The position numbers and the translations under genes were made by a program. A stretch of 64,000 nt of DNA from the NCBI GenBank assembly GCA_003116875.1, contig BCKT01000017.1, positions 62,001-126,000 of the forward strand, given 5' to 3'. Below are positions 21,726 to 34,124 of this stretch, piece after piece (the stretch's first letter is position 1; every line of letters starts with the position of its first letter). Below the pieces are notes generated by a model. That model saw nothing but the letters and a program-made list of their open reading frames with translations, did not search any database and was not told the DNA's origin. Source of the stretch: Takashimella koratensis (lineage: Eukaryota > Basidiomycota > Tremellomycetes > Trichosporonales > Tetragoniomycetaceae).

Positions 21726-22791
21726 TCGGTTCGCATATTTAGCGAGGGGAGGAAGCAGGCGCGTAGGTAGAGGCTTGTTGTTGAACACGGAGCTGGGTGT
21801 GGCCAGTCGCGGCGCAGGCGACGAGGATGGGCCAACAACTGGACTATTGGTAGCTTCCCCAAGTCGCGGTCTCCCTTTACCCCATGTCCTGTTTCTCTGT
21901 ACATCACACCATCATTGAGGGCAGCAGTTGTGAGAATATGAGAGAACCTGCGTATCGTACGTATGCATTTGGGTGAGAGTTTCAAGCTGTTGCGTGAGAC
22001 GAGACACGAAACGAGGACTGGCGGGATATTTTGGTTGACCCTATGACTCGGGTGGGAGCCAAACATGGAGAAACGTAAGAATTGGCCGTGGGATGTTTGG
22101 GTGTTTGGGTAGAAATTTCTCGGCTGAGACAGGTGTCGCCACGGGTGGGTCCGTGGGGTCGGTGGGAGAGTCGGGAGGGGCAAGAGATGCCGCGGTTACG
22201 GGGGAACGTGGAAAGCAAACAACGGTGCTGTTGTTCGGATGCGGTCTCAGGGCGGACAGGGAGGAGGTGGGCCGCAGGGCAAGGGAGGAGGGAGGAGGAA
22301 GGAGGGGAGGGATTTCCCGTGGTACCGTGGCTGCCCCTTGTTGTCGGGCACTCGTTGCAAGGGTGGTTGGGGTCTGTCTCTGGCCTGGCTCTGGATCTGC
22401 TGCCCAGCTACCTCTCCCCTCCCGCCCGATGAAAATCTCCGCTCCCACACGCGACGGTGTTGTGTTTTCTTTTTTGGTCCGCCAGCTGGGCAGGGACCAG
22501 CTCTGCCCCAAGCGAGATTCAGAGATGCATACGGGGTAGGCATGCAACTCTGGCAACGTTCCAGCTCCAGCCGCGACCAGAGCGGCTTGAGCGCGGCGTC
22601 AGGGTGAAGCGCAAACTTTCTAATTGTCTGCTAATCACCCAACCATCCGAGACTAATCTTCCGCCAACCCCTTCCTAATCCGCCCCAAGGCAAGGCTAAT
22701 CCCGTCCCATCCTGAACCCTCCACGCTCCATCTTTTCCACTCTTTTCTCTTCCTCATCCACCACCCACCCCATCCCTCCCTCTCCTCCCTC
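21726..22791. promoter_or_regulatory. Intergenic upstream of the GDP-mannose transporter
   Basis: About 1.07 kb without a supported gene. G-rich on the plus strand at 22130-22330, then a CT-rich leader close to the ATG at 22792. Confidence 0.5.
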
Positions 22792-24305
22792 ATGTCCAAG
22801 CCGTTCGTGCCCACCCCGAGCCTCTCGCGCTCGGGCTCGCCCCCTCTCAACCGCTCCGCCTCGTCCTCGTCCATGTTCCAGGGCAACGACGATTCCAAGC
22901 AGTCCCTCATGATGAACAACCTCGGCGGAGGCGGCGCGCCCTCGCCCTCGGGAACGCGCGACGTCGGAAAGGACGCGATCCACAACGTGCCAATGACTTC
23001 GGGAGAGCAGGCGTTGCCGATCTTGAGCTATTGCGCAGCGAGTATTATGATGACGGTGGTGAACAAGGTAAGTTGCGAGCAGCGAGTCGCGCAGCGACGA
23101 GCAAGAGCGCAGCGAGCGCAGCCTCTCGCGCTAGCGCAGTGCTTGTGGTGATCGGCACAGCCTTGCTAACGCCTCCAGTACGTCGTCTCCGGGCGACACT
23201 TTACCATGACGTTCCTTCTCCTCGCGATCCAATCTGCGGTCTGTGTCCTCGCCGTCTGGGGTGTCAAGCGCGCAGGCATCATCTCTTGTAAGTGTCTAAG
23301 CGTACTAGACTAACCCCAGTCCGCGACTTTGACATGAAGGACGCCAAGGCGTGGTACCCGATCTCGTGCCTCCTCGTCGCGGTCATCTACACCGGTTCCA
23401 AGTCTTTGCAATTCCTCTCCATCCCGGTCTACACGTAAGTCGCGACCTGGTCATAGCTAACTTTTAGTATCTTCAAAAACCTCACGATCATCCTCATCGC
23501 CTACGGTGAGGTGTTCATGTTTAACGGCATGGTCACGGGCCTTACCTTGTGCTCCTTTGCCTTGATGGTGAGTATTCCGGTAGATTGTTCTGACGGCAGG
23601 TTGGCTCGTCGATTATCGCGGCTTGGGCGGACATTACCTCGGTTTGGTCTGCTCCCCCGACTCTCGACCCGGTCACCGGTGCCGAGCTCGCCTCGACTGC
23701 GCGCGGCATGATCGGGTCTGTCAACGTTGGCTACATCTGGATGGGTCTTAACTGTCTCTTCTCCGCGGCCTATGTGAGTGATGCGAGGGGTATTCTGAGC
23801 TTACAGCCACAGGTCCTGTTCATGCGCAAGCGCATCAAGATCACCGGGTTCAAGGACTGGGACTCGATGTTCTACAACAACCTCTTGTCCATTCCCGTTC
23901 TCCTTGTCGCGTCGATTGTGATTGAAGACTGGGGATCGGAATCTCTTTCGCTCAACTTCCCAGCCAGCAACCGTGTCATCTTGCTCTCGGCTATTGCCTT
24001 TTCAGGCGCTGCCGCCGTCTTCATCTCGTACTCGACCGCGTGGTGTGTCCGTGTCTGCGGCTCGACTACCTACAGGTGAGTTTAGGGTTGGAGCGTAGCT
24101 GACAAGTAGTATGGTCGGCGCGCTCAACAAGTTGCCTGTGGCCGCGAGCGGTATGCTCTTCTTTGGCGACCCGGCTTCGTTCGGAAACGTCTCGGCGATC
24201 GGTGTTGGTGGTATCGCGGGTATCGTCTACGCTGTTGCCAAGACCAACCAGGCGCGAGTGGACGCCGCGAACAAGGCGCGTCTTGCGGGTGGTGCCAAGG
24301 CCTAA
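22792..24305 (+). CDS. GMT1: Golgi GDP-mannose transporter
   Basis: Exchanges cytosolic GDP-mannose for GMP across the Golgi membrane, feeding mannosylation of glycoproteins and, in capsulated yeasts, polysaccharide. Exons 22792-23067, 23179-23287, 23320-23434, 23468-23567, 23600-23773, 23813-24075 and 24110-24305 give 410 aa. A Ser/Pro-rich cytosolic head of about 75 residues precedes some ten hydrophobic segments. Two VRG4-type signatures are present: [13 protein letters not shown] (169-181) and the nucleotide-sugar motif GALNK (349-353). The tail is short and basic. The gene is the VRG4/GMT ortholog group; which of the Cryptococcus GMT1/GMT2 types cannot be told. Intron 1 (111 nt) is long for this genome and carries a GC-rich repeat discussed in the findings. 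Confidence 0.93.
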
Positions 24306-24766
24306 ACCCGCCGAGACTTGTAGGGCCGAGGAGAGCTGACGCGGGAGCGCCCGGAGGCGGGATGGGAGGAGGGAGTGCGTGCAGATGTGGGTACGTGGCA
24401 TGCTCAACTTCGGTGTGAATGGATGAGTGCGATCGATGTCGATATCGAGCTGCGAGAAAACCCAAAAACAGTCTTTCATAGAATCTCCCTATGCCATTAC
24501 CCTACGACCTTGGACAGAGAATAGGTCGCGCTGCAAGCCTAAGTCCAGGCCAAGGCCGACACGTGTGGACGTGGGGCGCACTACATCGGGTGCACTGCTA
24601 GACACATGCCCGATATCTCCTCTCTCCTGATCCACACCAACGCATATCTCATCTGCCTGTCAGCCGCGTCAGTACCTATCCGTGTAGTCGGTACTTGTCT
24701 CAAAGCACCGGGTGCATAGTCATATAAAATGTACAGACGCGACCCAGCTGCATCCACCCCATCTGT
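24306..24766. other. Convergent intergenic region
   Basis: Shared 3' flank of GMT1 and the ribosomal protein gene. Nothing further is seen. Confidence 0.5.
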
Positions 24767-25336
24767 TTACGAAGGGGGAGCACCGGCGCCACGGCCGACG
24801 CCGCCGAAGCGGGGGCGGTATCCAGCCTCGGCACCCTCCTTGTCGCCACCGTCGTCGCGGCGACGGTAGCCCTCACGGTCACCGCGGGGGGCGCGGTAAG
24901 CGCCACCCTCACGCTGCTCACGGCCAGCGCCGTAGCCAGCCGGGCGACCGGCGGGGCGGGCGGGCTTGGTGTGGGTGAGCGGGACGATCTCGGACGGGAT
25001 GTTGAGCCACTCGCGGAGGTAAGCGAGACCCTCGTCGGTGAGGGTGTAGTAATACCACTGCCACGAGAACTGGGTCTTGACGTAGCCCTGCGAAGTGAGG
25101 GACTGCATCGCCTTGATCACCTGGAGGTTGGGGATCTCAGGGAGGTTCGGGTGCGAAGGGCGGTTGAACTCCTTGGGAGCGACGAGGACGCCCTCTTTGA
25201 AGAGCTGCTCGTAGATCTGGACGGAGGTTAGCTGAGCTCGAGGCAGCCGAAGGCTCGCCGAGAGCGAAGGCGAGAAAGTGAAGCGAAGACAGGTGAAAAC
25301 ACTCACGACGCGGCGGTTCTGCTTGGGGATGATCAT
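24767..25336 (-). CDS. RPS10: 40S ribosomal protein eS10
   Basis: Component of the small ribosomal subunit. Exons (minus) 25336-25307 and 25216-24767 give 159 aa. The N-terminus MIIPKQNRRVIYEQLFKEGV is the family hallmark, followed by a winged-helix-like core with WQWYYYTLTDEGLAYLREWL. The C-terminal tail is rich in Gly, Arg and Asp, as in other eukaryotic eS10 proteins. The single intron after codon 10 is 90 nt, long for the region, and contains a hairpin. Early introns are common in fungal ribosomal protein genes. Confidence 0.97.
   Translation of the reverse strand: MIIPKQNRRVVSVFTCLRFTFSPSLSASLRLPRAQLTSVQIYEQLFKEGVLVAPKEFNRPSHPNLPEIPNLQVIKAMQSLTSQGYVKTQFSWQWYYYTLTDEGLAYLREWLNIPSEIVPLTHTKPARPAGRPAGYGAGREQREGGAYRAPRGDREGYRRRDDGGDKEGAEAGYRPRFGGVGRGAGAPPS
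25254..25274. repeat. Intronic hairpin in RPS10
   Basis: CTCGCC and GGCGAG form a perfect 6-bp stem around a 9-nt loop inside the RPS10 intron. Confidence 0.6.
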
Positions 25337-26462
25337 AATGTCTTTTGAAAGCGGGTTGAGGGCTTTAAAGAATGGATGATTCGATGCGTGCTTTGAGGGC
25401 CGTTGACTTCGGCCTGAGGACGATGGTTAGTTTTGGACATTGGGCAGTTTCCCCTCTCCTCTTAGACTTCCCGCGCACCGTCTCTCCGGCCTCACCCGCT
25501 CTCCCTGCCCATTCCACCCCACCATTACCCTCGCCATCGTCGCTGTCGTTTGTACTCACGTTTTTCCTATGCAGGAGATGATGAGAAGAAAAGAGGAAAC
25601 TCAAAATTCACAATTCTACATTTTCGACAAAGCAAAACGCCGAAACAGTGCCACATGTGATAACGCCGAGTGTGGCGGCGATCCTAGGGCCGGGGTGGCA
25701 CTTGGCAGGGTAGGGGGTACACAGTGCACACAGAGTGAGTCTGCCGCATGCATCGTTCACTCGAGGTTTGGGAGGAAGCGTCGTGCATGAGTAGGGTAGG
25801 GTGCATGCAGCAGTTGGTACGAGTTCTGATAGTCATCGGTGGACCACGTTTGGGTCAATCTCAAGCCAGAGTTCAAGTCTCCGCCGGAACTGCAATCTTG
25901 ACGCGAAAACAGAGTTTCTCTGATCGAGGTCCAACAGTATCTCCACTACCTCTAGCATGCATGTCTTTACCAGTATCATGCACCCAACACAGTATCATGC
26001 ACGATGCAACCCGCGATCTTGTCACTTGGAACACTACCGTGCCGATCGGTGCACGGTCAAAAACCCACAGGGTCCATCTGTTCCTGAAAACAGGACCCAC
26101 GACGCCCCTTATGTGGGAGGAGACGCGTCCGTGGCGTGGGGCGGAAACGTCTGTAGCGTGCAAGCTCGTTTTTTTTTCAATACTGCTAGCTCCCATGAGA
26201 ACCCCTAGGTTGCCGCACACGAGTTAAAACGATTCAAAGCCCTACCCCTATCCGACCTCTGTAAACTGCGGCACCACGAATAGTCACCATCGGGAACGAG
26301 TTGCTTTTGCCTTTGTGTAAATAGCATCGTTTGTCTATCTTGAGCAAGTGTCTTGACGTGTAGGTAAAGACGACTGTGCTCGATACTTGACACTGGACAC
26401 TCTCGACGACTCGACGACCAGTAACGACTTGACGTCTTTCCATCGACCTTCTCCCACCCCTC
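25337..26462. promoter_or_regulatory. Divergent promoter region of RPS10 and KRE6
   Basis: About 1.1 kb without a supported gene. A 13-nt direct repeat CAGTATCATGCAC lies at 25971-25983 and 25990-26002, and GCATGC-containing palindromes occur nearby (around 25750, 25800 and 25955). These are candidate regulatory sites. Confidence 0.5.
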
Positions 26463-29239
26463 ATGCCCACGCAATACCCGTTCGCGCGGGCGACGCCCTC
26501 GTCCTCTTCCCAACCCGAACGGCCCGTCGTCGTCTCTGCCTCTGGTCGCGCGCCTCACCCTACCTCCCCTGGCTCTAACCGCGTTGACGACACCAAACTC
26601 CGTTCTCGAATCTCACCTCATGTCATTACCCAGCCCTTTCGCGTCGACGACCGTCCTTCGTACCCGTCGCCTACCAACCTCCTTGCCAAGGGGAAAGCGC
26701 GACTATCTCGTGTTGGCGGTCGGAGAACAGAAGACCGCGCGCCGTTGACTGCGAATGCGGCGGCTCCGGCTGGGTCGCGATACGATCCCCGTGGGTACCC
26801 TATGCGAAACGGGCACGACGAGTCGCCTGAGAGCGTGAGGAGTTATCGCCTTGGCCAGTTGAGAGCCAATGGGTCAAGTACCTCCCTCTCGTCGATATCA
26901 ACCACCGGCGCGGGTGTCGATGGTGAAGCGGGTCGTTTCCTCTCACCCGAGAAGGGGAAAGCACCGATGAGCTATGGACTTGGCGCCAAGAGTTACTCCC
27001 CTTACGCTCAGATCCACGACACCTCCTCGCACGGACACGAGAGCGAGTTTGGCGCGTCTCAGGCGAGCCTGGGTAGCTATGCGTACAGCGGGGAGAGTAT
27101 CCCCCAGTCAGCGTTTAGTATCTCCAGCAAAGGAGGAAGGAAGAATATCAATGATTTGGTAGGTAGCGGTTGTGGTTGAGCTGATGGGTAGTTTTCGTTA
27201 CCGGCGGATCCATCGGCGTGGACCGCGCTGGACCCAGAGGATGACGACGATTTGCACGACCCAGACGTCCGGCCTCAACGCGGTGTAAGTGTGCATCGTG
27301 ATCGGATCATTAACTGTAGATTAAATCAATGTTGAACTGGCGAGGTGTATCGAATATTGGCTGCTTGTTGTTGATGTTGATTGTTCTGGTGGCGATTTTG
27401 TGAGTAGGATTCTAGGTTGAGCTGATGGTAGTGCCGGGTACCCAATCTTGTCGAGTTACTTGACCCCAGCGACGTCGAATCTCGGCGCGTACAATCTCGG
27501 CGGTGTCAAGTGAGTTGGCGTCTGAATTACGCTAACCCCAGTGCTACTGGTCAACTCGCCGATGTCGGCCCGTTCCAGTTGATCGACAAGGATACACCTT
27601 CTTCCGCGTATACCTATACATCAATGGAGACGGGGGCGACGTGGGATCTCGTCTTTTCTGATGAATTCAACAACGACGGGAGGACATTTTACGATGGTGA
27701 GTCGAGTCAAGAAAGTGCTGACTGTAGGCGACGACCCATACTGGGAGGCGGTGGATTTGCATTACTGGCAGACAAACAACTTGGAATGGTATGATCCGAA
27801 AGCAGTGACGACGAAGAATGGAGCGTTGGTTATCACTCTCTCTCACGAGAGTACCCACGGGTTGAACTATCAAGGTGGAAGTGAGTCTAGGTTGGGGCTT
27901 GGCTGACGGGTAGTGATTAGTACTTGGAATAGGTTTTGTTTCACCGGCGGTTATGTGGAAGGTAAGTTGGTGTTGGGGCAAGCTGACATGAGCGTCTGTG
28001 TCTTTGCCCGGGACGAGTAACGTGTATGGACTGTGGCCTGCGATCTGGACAATGGTGAGTCTCGCAAAGACCTTGCTGACTCTAGGGTAACCTCGGTCGA
28101 GCCGGGTATGGTGGTAGTTTGGACGGGATGTGGCCGTATACCTACGATTCATGCGATGTCGGCACGGTGAAGAACCAATCGATCAATGGTGTCCCCGCAA
28201 TTACCACTACCGAGGGTGATCCGGGTTACAACAACGTCTTATCCTACCTCCCTGGCCAGCGGTTGTCCAGCTGCACTTGCGCGGGGGATACAAACCACCC
28301 GGGTCCTACACTCTCGAACGGCTCGTTCGTGGGTCGATCTGCGCCCGAAATTGACATGTTCGAGGCGACAGTAGATAGTACAGCGTTGATTGGATATGTC
28401 TCGCAATCTGGCCAATGGGCACCGTTTAACCCAAACTACGCGGTAGGTTGATTCCCAGGCTTGGCTAATGGTAGATTATCAATTCGAGTACAGCGGATTA
28501 TCAAATCTACGATTCGAGCGTGACGACGTATAACAGTTATCAGGGTGGGGTGTATCAACAGGCTACCTCGGCGTTGTCGAAAACGGATCAGAATTGCTAG
28601 TGAGTTGCTGTTTAGGACGCACTGACATTAGTACCGCGGATACCGGCTGTTACTCGACCTACGGATTCGAGTACTCTCCCGGGGGGTAAGTGAAACCTTG
28701 ACCAGACTAACGATAGATCCGGGTACATCACCTGGGTCAGCAACGCGCAAAAAGCATGGACGATTCGATCCGCGGCGATGGCACCGAACGCAGACGCCCA
28801 GATCGGACAGAGGATCGTTAGTCCTGAACCCATGTACTTGATTGTCAACCTCGGTATCTCGGAAAACTTTGGTGCTGTCGAGTAGGTTACAGGAAGGAGG
28901 ATTGAGCTGATTGTAGTTATGCCGGATTGTCTTCGTTGTGGCCTGTCGAGTGAGTCAAAGGTAGGAGTCGGCTGACGACGCAGGATGCACGTGGACTATA
29001 TTCGAGTTTACCAAGATCCCAACGCGAAGAACGTGGGCTGTGACCCTGCAGACTACCCTACATCTGCCTACATCACCAAGTAAGCCTTCCTGCTGAGCAC
29101 CTGCTAACTCCAGACTCGGCGAAGCATACACCAACCCCAACATTGTAAGCCCTATCTCAACCTTACTAACGACCAGACCGTTTTCCAAGATATCCCAGGC
29201 GCTGTCAAGCCCAAGAATCGACTCGTGGACACTTGTTAG
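26463..29239 (+). CDS. KRE6: Beta-1,6-glucan synthesis protein (KRE6/SKN1 family)
   Basis: A type II membrane protein of the secretory pathway with a GH16-like lumenal domain, needed for cell-wall beta-1,6-glucan. Sixteen exons: 26463-27158, 27192-27284, 27320-27399, 27432-27509, 27542-27696, 27728-27880, 27914-27961, 27993-28054, 28086-28442, 28475-28599, 28632-28685, 28717-28881, 28917-28949, 28984-29079, 29114-29144 and 29177-29239 (762 aa). A Ser/Pro-rich cytosolic tail is followed by an anchor at about 270-296 ([20 protein letters not shown]). The SKN1 domain contains EIDMFE at 543-548, the GH16-type acid pair, and a late [12 protein letters not shown] segment. All 15 introns are 31-35 nt. 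KRE6 and SKN1 are close paralogs in yeast, so the symbol stands for the family. Confidence 0.93.
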
Positions 29240-29250
29240 AATTTATGCAT

Positions 29251-32200
29251 CTACTCCATGACCTCGGCGGCAACTTTCAACCGCTCCAGTAGCCCACTTT
29301 TCACTTTCACGTCCAACATCCCTCTGAAATCCCCTTCGAGCTCACGCAACGCCGTCACACTCGGGTCGGCACCTAGCGATACTCTCCTCTTCGGCAAGTC
29401 TACATCCATCCCTGCCGGTTCTGGATCTTCCTCAGGGATCAATCCTCGCCTCGTGGCTAGTTGAGCAAATGACAGTAAAGCCGCGGCTTCAGCTAGTTGA
29501 ATCGCGTCGGCCTTGTCACTGCCTTCCAATCGCTCCGCAAATGCCGCTGCCTGCGCGAAGAGGTCGTTGAGAACACCAACTGGGTCGACGTCACTCTCCA
29601 AGACCCGCCCTTCACCACCGACCAAGACCTCCCATGCGCTCGTACACTTGACCAAAGCCATAATCACCGTTCGAGAGACACGGACCAGCCCCATTGTCCG
29701 ACTCGCAATCACAGGGATGTTCTTCGCTACCAGATCCAAATCACCGACCTCACCCGCCTCGAGCTCTTTCTCCAGCGCCGCTTGCTCTTCAGGAGACGCA
29801 GGAACGACCATGGTGGAGAACTGATGCGGATGGGACAAGGCGTGTCGGACAGACGCGAGGAGAGTGAGTGCAGGGGCGACAAAGTCGTCGATACCGGCTC
29901 CGTAGAGAACGTCCACGACGAGTTCGATTTCGTCAAGAGCAGGTCGAGAGAGCATGCCGTCCCATGACAGTGCGCGGGTCATTTGTGGGCCGACAACGCG
30001 GATGAACGGGATGACGTCGGTGTGCAGAGGACCGAGACTCGCGAGCATGGCCTTGACCACTTGGAGCATCCCGCACCACGCCGAGTGTACCGGGCCAATC
30101 TCGATTTGGGCTTGCTCGGCGAGGAGAGCGATGGCGTTGTCAGCGTAAGCCGGGAGGAGGCCGGAGACGGCGAGCTTCTCCGCGGCGCTATTGGCGAGTG
30201 CCAGGTGGAGAAGGAGGATACTGTGGAGTGCTAGACTGTCGACTCGAGCACGAACGACGATTTCCAAACTCCTTGCGATGATATTGTACTCTTGCAGCTT
30301 GTCAAGAAGGTCTGGCGTCTGTTCACTCAGGACGACAATGACCAGGCCTAGGTCGACCGAGACTTTGCCTCGGGCTACATTATCGAGAATGATATCTGCT
30401 GCCTCGAGCGCAAAAGTCGTGTCGATACGGTGTCGAAGGAGGATACGGAGGATAGGTCGGTGTAAGGGGGGTAGGTCGTGGCGGAGGGAGTCGATCGCTG
30501 GGAGGGTTTGGCTCTCGATGATTGCTTTGAGACTGGGACCAAGGGATTGGTCCGGTTCAGCGGTTTCAAGGAGGGCAGCGAGAATCTCGAGACGTTCTGC
30601 TTGGATAGAGTACATGACGTCGCCGCCGCGGTCGTCCTTGGCCATGAGCGAGGCAATTGCCAGGGAGGCTTTGAGTGCAGCGTTGGAAGCAAGCGCGTCG
30701 TCGTCGGTCCATTCAGATACACTTTCAGCGAGGAGCCGGAAGGCACGGGTGAGTGCCATGTCCGCGTCGAGCTGGGACCAATTGAGGTTGAGCTTGCGCA
30801 CGGGGTCAAGGGTAGAGTCGTAGAGATACTGTGAGCCGTATTCTCGTTCCACCTTGACTATCGATGCAAGGTTGATACCGAGACTCGCGGCGACCTCGGT
30901 CTCGGCAGTTTGCAGTTCGGGGTCACAGCAGGAATAGACGGCGGCCTCGGCGACTTCTTGCAAGAGTCCGCCGTTTCGGAATAGGGAAAGGACGATGGAG
31001 AGGACGTGGTCGGCGTCGATTTCAGCTGCAAGAAGGGCCGTGGCGTTGGCCTTTGCTTGGATACCGTAGCAGTAGGCGACGACGTCGCGCTCGATTTGCT
31101 CGGAGAGGCTTGAGGGGAGAGGAACGAATCGGGTTGCAATTTTTAATACCTGGTCCCAGACCTCATTGCTCAGGGTCGGCCTGACCGCTTGGAGGAATGA
31201 CAACACCGCAGCGAGTGACGGTGCATGCTCTAGGGTGATCTCTTCGCTGGCCTTGGGTATACCCTCCATGCACGCGGCGAGACAGCCTGGGTGTGCAGCG
31301 ATCTCAGCGAGGAGACCCCATGCATCCGGCTTGACGTCGTGATCGGCGTGAACGGCAAGAGTGATGAGGGAGGTGACGGTGACGTCGACGCTACGGAGCA
31401 TACCCGCGAGCGAGGTGGTCTTTGCGACATAGGTGCGGAGGAGGCGGAGAATGAGCCGGACGGTGCGGGTTTGGAGCGATGGGTCGGACACCAAGTCGAA
31501 TAGGGTTTCCACGAGGAGGAGTTTGCCAATGGACACGGTGAAGAGCGGGAGAGGGCCGAGGTCTTGGACGAGTTTTGTGAGGAAGATGATGGCTCGGTCG
31601 AATGATTGGTAGACGATATCAGAGTCTGACCATCGACGAGACTGGACAAGTCGTTTTGCGAGAGGGACAGCTTGAGTAAGTTCGTCGATGATGGGTTTGT
31701 AGGTCATTGCCGAGGAGAAGGCGTCTTTGACATCTGCCAGGGTGAAGATTTCGAATAGGAGGGAAGAGATTTGATGCTTCTTTGCGATATCCCGATATCG
31801 CCAGCCGGAGAACTGGGCCCAGATGGACAAGGCAACCCGGTGAGCTGCGGGCGAGTCGGCAAGGGAGAGAATTAGGCGGAGAAGGGAGATGGTCAAGTCG
31901 TGTTCGCCTCGAGCCGAGTCGGCCTGGATGAGGGCGAAGACGGATGCAGGGCGCCGGCTGCGGCTGTCAAAGAGGCTCGCGGCGGCGGTGTGATCTCCGA
32001 GTAGCCGGATGATATCGATCGCGTAGGTGGCGGTCTCTGCCCGGTGTAGAGCGCCAAGGGCGATGTTGAGGATCGGTGCAGGGTCGAATTTTGCGCGAGA
32101 TTGCAGGACGCAGCGGAGGAGTAAGAGGCCCGGGGCATTGTCGGTATCCAAACTGGCGAGGAGTATTGGCCACGCTGATTGATCCCATCGCCAGCTAATT

Positions 32201-33986
32201 GCGGTGACGTCGTTGTCGATTGCGACTCCTCTTGTTCCCTTTGGTACAATTCCACCGGGGATGACGATATCCACGATCGCCTCGACGCCATTGTTTATTG
32301 CGAATGTGCCCGGGGTCGCAGGAATCGTGACGAATGGGAGTCGGTTCATGTATTCAAAGACGTCCTCGATACCATCCTCGTTGACCTCTCTACTGACGCC
32401 TGAGAGCGCAGAGAGGAGGAGCGGGAGGTGGGTAGGGTCATAAGGCCAGAGTGATTTGTCCAGCACCGCGCGGCGATCGTCAAATGGCGCGTCAACGACC
32501 CAATAGTTGCGACTGACCGAGGCGGATGTTTCCGCAGGGCCCTGGGGTTAGCAGGGTTGAGTAAATACTTACCCCTCCAAAAAGCAGCTCCCACACGCGG
32601 TAGAGACTAGGTCGGTCCAGGTGGTCGATGTTGATCATCTCGGAGAGGCCGATGAGGAGGTCTGTGATGTTAGCGATGAGTCGGGCGTAGAGAAGGTGTC
32701 ATGGGTGGTCTGAAAGTATCACGCTCGCGCACTCGCTGCGCTCGTGGCGCTCACCTTTGATCGGTCCCCGTCTCAACGCCGCCATATCCTGGATCAACTC
32801 CCCGGTCGTCTCAAACAACGGCCCCGTCAACACATCCTCCAACCACGGGAACAACCCCGGCATCGCCCTCGACGCGACTTCGACATACACCCTACTCTCG
32901 TCCATCTCTGTTGTATCGAGGTGAAAGTAGTCCCCCGACGGCGGTAACAGTCCGCTCCCGAGTGATCGTAATGCAATAGCCCAGGCCATGAGGATGATCG
33001 GTTGGTCATGCTCAATCACGACTTGATGAATCGCGTGTATCCGGTCTCGAGAGTGGAGGAGGGTGGTCGAAAAGTCCTCTGGGTGGACATCGGGCGCGAC
33101 GATTTGGGACAGACATAAACTTTCGAGAGCAATGACAATGACGAGGTCGCGAATGCGGCGAGAGATGCGTTGACATTCCGTGTCGTCTTCCCAGATTTCT
33201 CGGTTGGCCTGGTGTTCCCCAAACGAAGACATGAGCGCGCCTCGGATCAGACCTTCGGATACGACGGCGGAGCGGGTTGTATGTTGATATAGAATGAGGA
33301 AGAGTAAGTCGAGGAGGGTCTCCTGTTGCCGCAATTGAAGCGTCGCCCTGGGTTTAGCTAGGTCACAAACCAACTTACCAGAACAAACTGTCCACACGCT
33401 TCTGAGCGATCCCGCTGAATCCGCGGAACAGCGACTCGATGTATCCTTCTCTGTCACCTAGGATCTCCTTTTGAAACTCTGATGCGATTCCTTCCCACCC
33501 AGTCGACTCGGACGGCGGGTGATACAGCGCCATGACGACTTGTGGGATCGCCAATAGCTCTTGCCCATACCACAGCTCTATCCGCTCCATCAATTCCCCT
33601 CCATCATCAATCGAGTACATTGCGTACGACCGAAGCAAGAGGTAAGCGCCGACTTCGTTGACTGCAAGTCGGTCGGAGACTCGGAACGCGGCATCACGAG
33701 TCGCGCTGTCGACTTGAAAGGAAGCCGAGGTGCCAGGGAGGGTGAAGGTGGGTTCGGAGATGAGCTTGCGCGCGAGAGGGGAAGGAGGTTGGACAGGCTG
33801 CCATGGGGAAGCGAGGCGTTTGAGGTGGAACGAGAGCAGCCGGCGGAGCTTGGCCGGGGGGATGGGGGAGTCGCCGATGGGTCGTAGTAGTGCATCCCGG
33901 ATGTTGGTGAGCGGGCTGAGGTCAGTGAGGTTGGGCTAGGTCACTTACATGAGGTAGTCGTCGCTGTCGTCGTCGGTCATGGCCAT
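29251..33986 (-). CDS. NUP188: Large scaffold nucleoporin, NUP188-like
   Basis: Exons (minus) 33986-33949, 33915-33379, 33347-32755, 32661-32573 and 32541-29251 give 1515 aa. The protein is leucine-rich and helical throughout, with no membrane segment, signal peptide or catalytic motif. The N-terminus is acidic (MAMTDDDSDDYL), followed by helical repeats such as LFDLVSDPSLQTRTVRLILR and LALHSILLLHLALA. Size, helical-solenoid character and the early WELLFGG segment fit the Nup188/Nup192 inner-ring family, which stabilises the nuclear pore core. I cannot exclude another large HEAT-like protein. Its stop codon is 11 bp from the stop of KRE6. The start is 138 bp from that of ferrochelatase. Intron 3 (93 nt) holds a GC-rich repeat. 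Confidence 0.6.
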
Positions 33987-34022
33987 GGTGGATGTTGTGG
34001 AGGTGGAAATTTCGTGTTGCCT

Positions 34023-34097
34023 AATGACGGGTTTGTAATTAGTGCTGATCATTCTAATGACAATGACGGGTTTGTAATAAATGCTGATAATCCTAAT
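34023..34097. repeat. 36-bp tandem duplication in a divergent promoter
   Basis: Two copies (34023-34058 and 34062-34097) of AATGACGGGTTTGTAAT plus a similar following stretch, with five mismatches, between the start codons of the nucleoporin and ferrochelatase genes. Confidence 0.8.
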
Positions 34098-34124
34098 TCA
34101 CAATTTTGACATTGCACCGTCGCC

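Noticed and set aside
30191..31503. Plus-strand ORFs within 29.3-33.9 kb
   Set aside because: Antisense shadows of the nucleoporin coding exon.
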